Under the pieces are notes generated by a model. That model was not told the DNA's origin, made no database searches, and saw only the letters and a list, made by a program, of their open reading frames with translations. Below are positions 61,069 through 64,000 of a stretch of DNA of 64,000 bases, piece by piece. This DNA comes from Pseudomonas guariconensis. GTDB lineage: Bacteria > Pseudomonadota > Gammaproteobacteria > Pseudomonadales > Pseudomonadaceae. Location of the stretch: assembly GCF_015680235.1 (NCBI RefSeq), contig NZ_JADLJL010000001.1, forward strand, positions 62,001 through 126,000, written 5' to 3'. Within the stretch, counting starts at the first letter, position 1. Every line of letters begins with the position of its first letter. The position numbers and the translations under genes were made by a program.

Positions 61069-62079
61069 CTACCGCCCGGCCAACCGCGCCCGATAGCTCC
61101 CTGGGCTGTACCCGGTCCACTTCTTGAAGGCACGGTGAAAGGCGCTGGGCTCCTGAAAGCCGGTCTGCTCGGCGATCTCGGCGATGCTCAGCACACCTTC
61201 ACGCAAGCGCTCGAAGGCCATGGCCCGGCGCACCTCGTCCTTGATCTGCTGGTACGAGCGCCCTTCCCGTTCCAGCTGGCGGCGGAACGTGCTGGCACTG
61301 ATGCCCTGCTGCGCGGCCATGGCCTGCAGGGTCGGCCATTGGCCGTAGCGCCGGGCACGTAAATGGCGGTAGACCACCGCCGCCAGGCCGTTCTGGTTGC
61401 GAAAGCGAATCACCAGCCCCTGGGGTGCGCTGCGCAGGAAGGTTTTCAGTGCGGCCAAGTCCTGCACCACCGGCAGGCGCAGGTAGGCACTGTCGAACTC
61501 CACCTCGGTGCGACCGCTGCCCAGGCGCAGGTCCGGCCCCCACAGCAGCGTATCGTCCTCCTGGGCCGGGCGGGCCACCGCAAGCTCGGTACGGTCGATG
61601 GCGATGCGCCGCCCGGCGAGCCAGCAGAGCAAGCCGATCACCAGCACCAGGAAGGTTTCCTCGGCGTACACCCGGGTCAGCGGGTCGGCGATGGTCGACT
61701 GCACGCTGATCACCGCCCGACCGCCACGCACCGAGAACGCGCCGCGCAGGTCGCGCAGGAACAAGGCGAAATTGCCCAGGCACTGGCGCAGGGCCTTCTC
61801 CAGGGTGGGCTCCTGGATCAGGCCACGGCAGATCAGCGCGAAGCTGCCGATGGGCATGCCATGGCTATCCAAATGAAAGAACTCGTCATCCAGCACATGG
61901 ATCAGCTCCAGCCACAGCTGGGCGAACGCCTTGGCCGGTACCCGTGCCTGGGGCTGCGCGAGCAGGGCCGGGTCGATGCCTACCGCGCGCAGGTAGGCGT
62001 CGCGCTCGCCGGGACGCTCGCGCAGGCTGTGCAGCATGGCGTTGAGGAAGTACACCGCGACCGAATCGCTATCGCGCAT
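61069..62079 (-). CDS. AraC-family transcriptional regulator
   Basis: A 336-residue AraC regulator of the OruR/arabinose-binding-like N-terminal type (residues ~15-200). The C-terminal HTH pair is at ~235-330: QGISASTFRRQLEREGRSYQ and IAEIAEQTGFQEPSAFHRAF, ending KKWTGYSPGSYR. Divergent from the thiolase gene with a 169-base gap, so it probably controls the thiolase/dehydrogenase operon. Confidence 0.88.
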   Translation of the reverse strand: MRDSDSVAVYFLNAMLHSLRERPGERDAYLRAVGIDPALLAQPQARVPAKAFAQLWLELIHVLDDEFFHLDSHGMPIGSFALICRGLIQEPTLEKALRQCLGNFALFLRDLRGAFSVRGGRAVISVQSTIADPLTRVYAEETFLVLVIGLLCWLAGRRIAIDRTELAVARPAQEDDTLLWGPDLRLGSGRTEVEFDSAYLRLPVVQDLAALKTFLRSAPQGLVIRFRNQNGLAAVVYRHLRARRYGQWPTLQAMAAQQGISASTFRRQLEREGRSYQQIKDEVRRAMAFERLREGVLSIAEIAEQTGFQEPSAFHRAFKKWTGYSPGSYRARLAGR

Positions 62080-62248
62080 GGCTGGTTTTCACTGTCTATG
62101 CTGGGTGGCAAAAAATGCCAGGTTTACTGAACAGATCCGGCATAGGCCGGGCCCAGGCGTTTGCCTAGACTCGACCCATCCTGGGAACGCCGGCCATTCT
62201 CGCAGAGCCTGTGCCGGTCCCGCCATGCCTTCGCAATCGGAGCCTTCC

Positions 62249-63433
62249 ATGAGCAACGCAGAAATCTACGTCGTCAGTGCAGTCCGTTCGGCCATCGGTG
62301 GTTTCGGTGGGTCTCTCAAGGACCTGCCGCTGGCAGACCTGGCCAGCGCCATCAGCCGCGCCGCCATCGAGCGTTCGGGTGTGGCCGCCAGCGACATCGG
62401 CCATGTGGTCATGGGTACCGTGATCCCCACCGAGCCGCGCGATGCCTACCTCAGCCGCGTCGCTTCGATGAATGCCGGCGTACCGAAGGAAACCCCGGCC
62501 TTCAACGTCAACCGCCTGTGCGGTTCGGGCCTGCAGGCCATCGTATCGGCGGCGCAGACCCTGCTGCTGGGCGATACCGACGTGGCCCTGGCCGCTGGCG
62601 CCGAGTCCATGAGCCGCGGTCCCTACCTGCTGCCGCAAGCCCGTTGGGGCGCGCGCATGGGCGACCTGCAAGGCATCGACTACACCGTGGGCGTGCTGCA
62701 GGACCCCTTCGAACACTTCCACATGGGCATCACCGCCGAAAACGTTGCGGCCAAGCATGGCATCACCCGGGAAATGCAGGATGAGCTGGCCCTGACCAGC
62801 CAGCGCCGCGCCGCCCGAGCCATTGCCGAAGGCCGTTTCGCCAGCCAGATCGTCCCCATCGAGCTGAAGACCCGCAAAGGCAGCGTGCAGTTCGCCACCG
62901 ACGAGCACGTGCGCGCCGAAGTGACCGCCGAGCAACTGGCCGGCATGAAGCCGGTGTTCAAGAAAGACGGGAGCGTCACCGCGGGCAACGCCAGCGGCAT
63001 CAACGACGGTGCAGCCGGCCTGGTCCTGGCCACCGGTGACGCCGTGCGTCGCCTGGGCCTCAAACCCCTGGCACGCCTGGTGGCATACGCCCACGCCGGC
63101 GTCGAGCCGGAACTGATGGGCCTGGGCCCGATCCCGGCCACGCGCAAGGTGCTGGAGAAGGCCGGCCTGGCCATCCACGACCTGGACGTGATCGAATCCA
63201 ACGAAGCCTTCGCCGCCCAGGCCTGCGCCGTGGCCCGCGCGCTGGACTTCGACCCGGAGAAGGTCAACCCCAACGGTTCGGGCATCTCCCTTGGCCACCC
63301 GGTCGGTGCCACCGGTGCGATCATCGCAACCAAGGCCATCCATGAACTGCACCGTACCCAGGGCCGCTATGCCCTGGCCACCATGTGCATCGGCGGCGGC
63401 CAAGGCATCGCCGTGGTCTTCGAGCGCGTTTGA
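62249..63433 (+). CDS. bktB: Beta-ketothiolase / acetyl-CoA acetyltransferase
   Basis: A 394-residue thiolase. The nucleophilic Cys is in NVNRLCGSGLQAIV (about residue 90), the catalytic His in GSGISLGHPVGATGA, and the second Cys in TMCIGGGQGIAV. ATG at 62249 gives the family N-terminus EIYVVSAVRSAIGGFGGSL; the frame is open earlier but unrelated. It is followed 11 bases later by a 3-hydroxyacyl-CoA dehydrogenase gene. Together they convert acetoacetyl-CoA or 3-ketoacyl-CoA. The bktB name rests on resemblance to the P. putida thiolase placed next to such a dehydrogenase. Confidence 0.85.
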   Translation: MSNAEIYVVSAVRSAIGGFGGSLKDLPLADLASAISRAAIERSGVAASDIGHVVMGTVIPTEPRDAYLSRVASMNAGVPKETPAFNVNRLCGSGLQAIVSAAQTLLLGDTDVALAAGAESMSRGPYLLPQARWGARMGDLQGIDYTVGVLQDPFEHFHMGITAENVAAKHGITREMQDELALTSQRRAARAIAEGRFASQIVPIELKTRKGSVQFATDEHVRAEVTAEQLAGMKPVFKKDGSVTAGNASGINDGAAGLVLATGDAVRRLGLKPLARLVAYAHAGVEPELMGLGPIPATRKVLEKAGLAIHDLDVIESNEAFAAQACAVARALDFDPEKVNPNGSGISLGHPVGATGAIIATKAIHELHRTQGRYALATMCIGGGQGIAVVFERV

Positions 63434-63444
63434 GGAGTCTGGAC

Positions 63445-64000
63445 GTGAGCATTCAACAGATCGCCGTGATCGGCGCCGGCACCATGGGCAACGGCATCGC
63501 CCAGGTCTGTGCAGTGGCGGGCTACCAGGTAGTGCTGATCGATGTGTCCGAGGCCGCGCTCGAGCGTGGCGTGGCGACCCTGGGCAAGAACCTGGAGCGC
63601 CAGGTCAACAAAGGCACCCTGGAAGCCGACAAGGCCCTGGCGGCCAGAACGCGCATCCGCACCAGCACCGACTACGCCGAGCTGGCCAGCGCGCAGCTGG
63701 TGATCGAGGCAGCCACCGAGAACCTCGAGCTCAAGCAGCGTATTCTCAAGCAAGTCGCCGCCAATGTCGGCAATGACTGCCTGATCGCCACCAACACCTC
63801 GTCGCTGTCGGTCACAGCCCTTGCCGCCAGCATCGAGCACCCGGAGCGCTTCATCGGCGTGCACTTCTTCAACCCGGTGCCGATGATGGCCCTGGTGGAA
63901 ATCATCCGCGGCCTGCAGACCAGCGACAGCACCTATGCCCAAGCGCTGGTAGTGACCGAAAAGCTGGGCAAGACGCCGATTACCGCCGGCAACCGCCCAG
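63445..64000 (+). CDS. hbd: 3-hydroxybutyryl-CoA dehydrogenase, N-terminal part (cut by window edge)
   Basis: The first 185 residues of a 3-hydroxyacyl-CoA dehydrogenase. The NAD-binding motif VIGAGTMGNGIAQVCAVAG is at residues ~8-26, NTSSLSVTALA at ~116-126, and the catalytic His in GVHFFNPVPMM at ~140. GTG start at 63445 with AGGAG 7 bases upstream. It oxidises 3-hydroxybutyryl-CoA (or longer 3-hydroxyacyl-CoA) and is co-transcribed with the thiolase. The 3' part lies outside the window. Confidence 0.92.
   Translation, partial: MSIQQIAVIGAGTMGNGIAQVCAVAGYQVVLIDVSEAALERGVATLGKNLERQVNKGTLEADKALAARTRIRTSTDYAELASAQLVIEAATENLELKQRILKQVAANVGNDCLIATNTSSLSVTALAASIEHPERFIGVHFFNPVPMMALVEIIRGLQTSDSTYAQALVVTEKLGKTPITAGNRP

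Overview
The window looks like chromosome of a Pseudomonas putida-group species. It is GC-rich, protein families and gene orders are typical of fluorescent pseudomonads, and intergenic gaps are full of REP elements built on the core GTGGGAGCGGGCTTGTCCCGCG. No rRNA, tRNA, CRISPR array, integrase or complete insertion sequence was seen.

Layout. 1-3.9 kb: 5' end of katG with an OxyR-like box, an EamA exporter, a small membrane protein, and GlxA- and TetR-type regulators. 3.9-11.2 kb: one giant TcA insecticidal-toxin subunit with no TcB/TcC partner. 11.7-15.1 kb: aromatic amino acid decarboxylase, LysR regulator, YebC protein. 15.3-19.2 kb: an aminophosphonate-type module (flavoprotein oxidase, OPA-type transporter, divergent LysR). 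19.4-23.1 kb: DUF2784, Tam methyltransferase, a deletion scar joining two broken genes (an Rrf2 regulator with a 14-G tract and a flavoprotein), and a chemoreceptor.

23.3-43.9 kb is the most interesting part. It holds an NCS1 permease, two paralogous flavin reductases, a luciferase-like monooxygenase, an AA_synth (DUF1185) protein, an alpha/beta hydrolase, an aldehyde dehydrogenase, a carboxymuconolactone-decarboxylase-family protein, an FCD-type GntR regulator, a zinc-ribbon Nudix hydrolase, a RibB-type riboflavin gene, a DUF1330 protein and a polyamine-type ABC importer. Five promoters across 15 kb carry the same palindrome (TGGTATACCA or TGGWATWCCA), placed on the -10 region or between -35 and -10. 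I infer a single GntR regulon for uptake and FMNH2-dependent breakdown of an unidentified, probably nitrogen-containing compound, with its own FMN supply (RibB, Nudix, reductases). A RES-Xre toxin-antitoxin pair, an SPFH-like protein and a type VI PAAR effector with two immunity genes are interspersed. The effector/immunity cassette has been duplicated together with the 3' end of the riboflavin gene.

44-51.7 kb is a carnitine-to-pyruvate cluster in the order of E. coli dmlR-dmlA-yeaV-yeaW-yeaX: LysR, D-malate/tartrate dehydrogenase, BCCT transporter, CntA Rieske oxygenase, a semialdehyde dehydrogenase and CntB reductase. A shared GTTAAC-type box lies in front of the transporter and the oxygenase. 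51.8-60.8 kb: M20 carboxypeptidase, glycolate oxidase glcDEF, MocR regulator, CynX-type MFS transporter coupled to a nucleoside deaminase, and an AhpD-like protein. 61-64 kb: AraC regulator divergent from a beta-ketothiolase and a 3-hydroxyacyl-CoA dehydrogenase cut by the window end.
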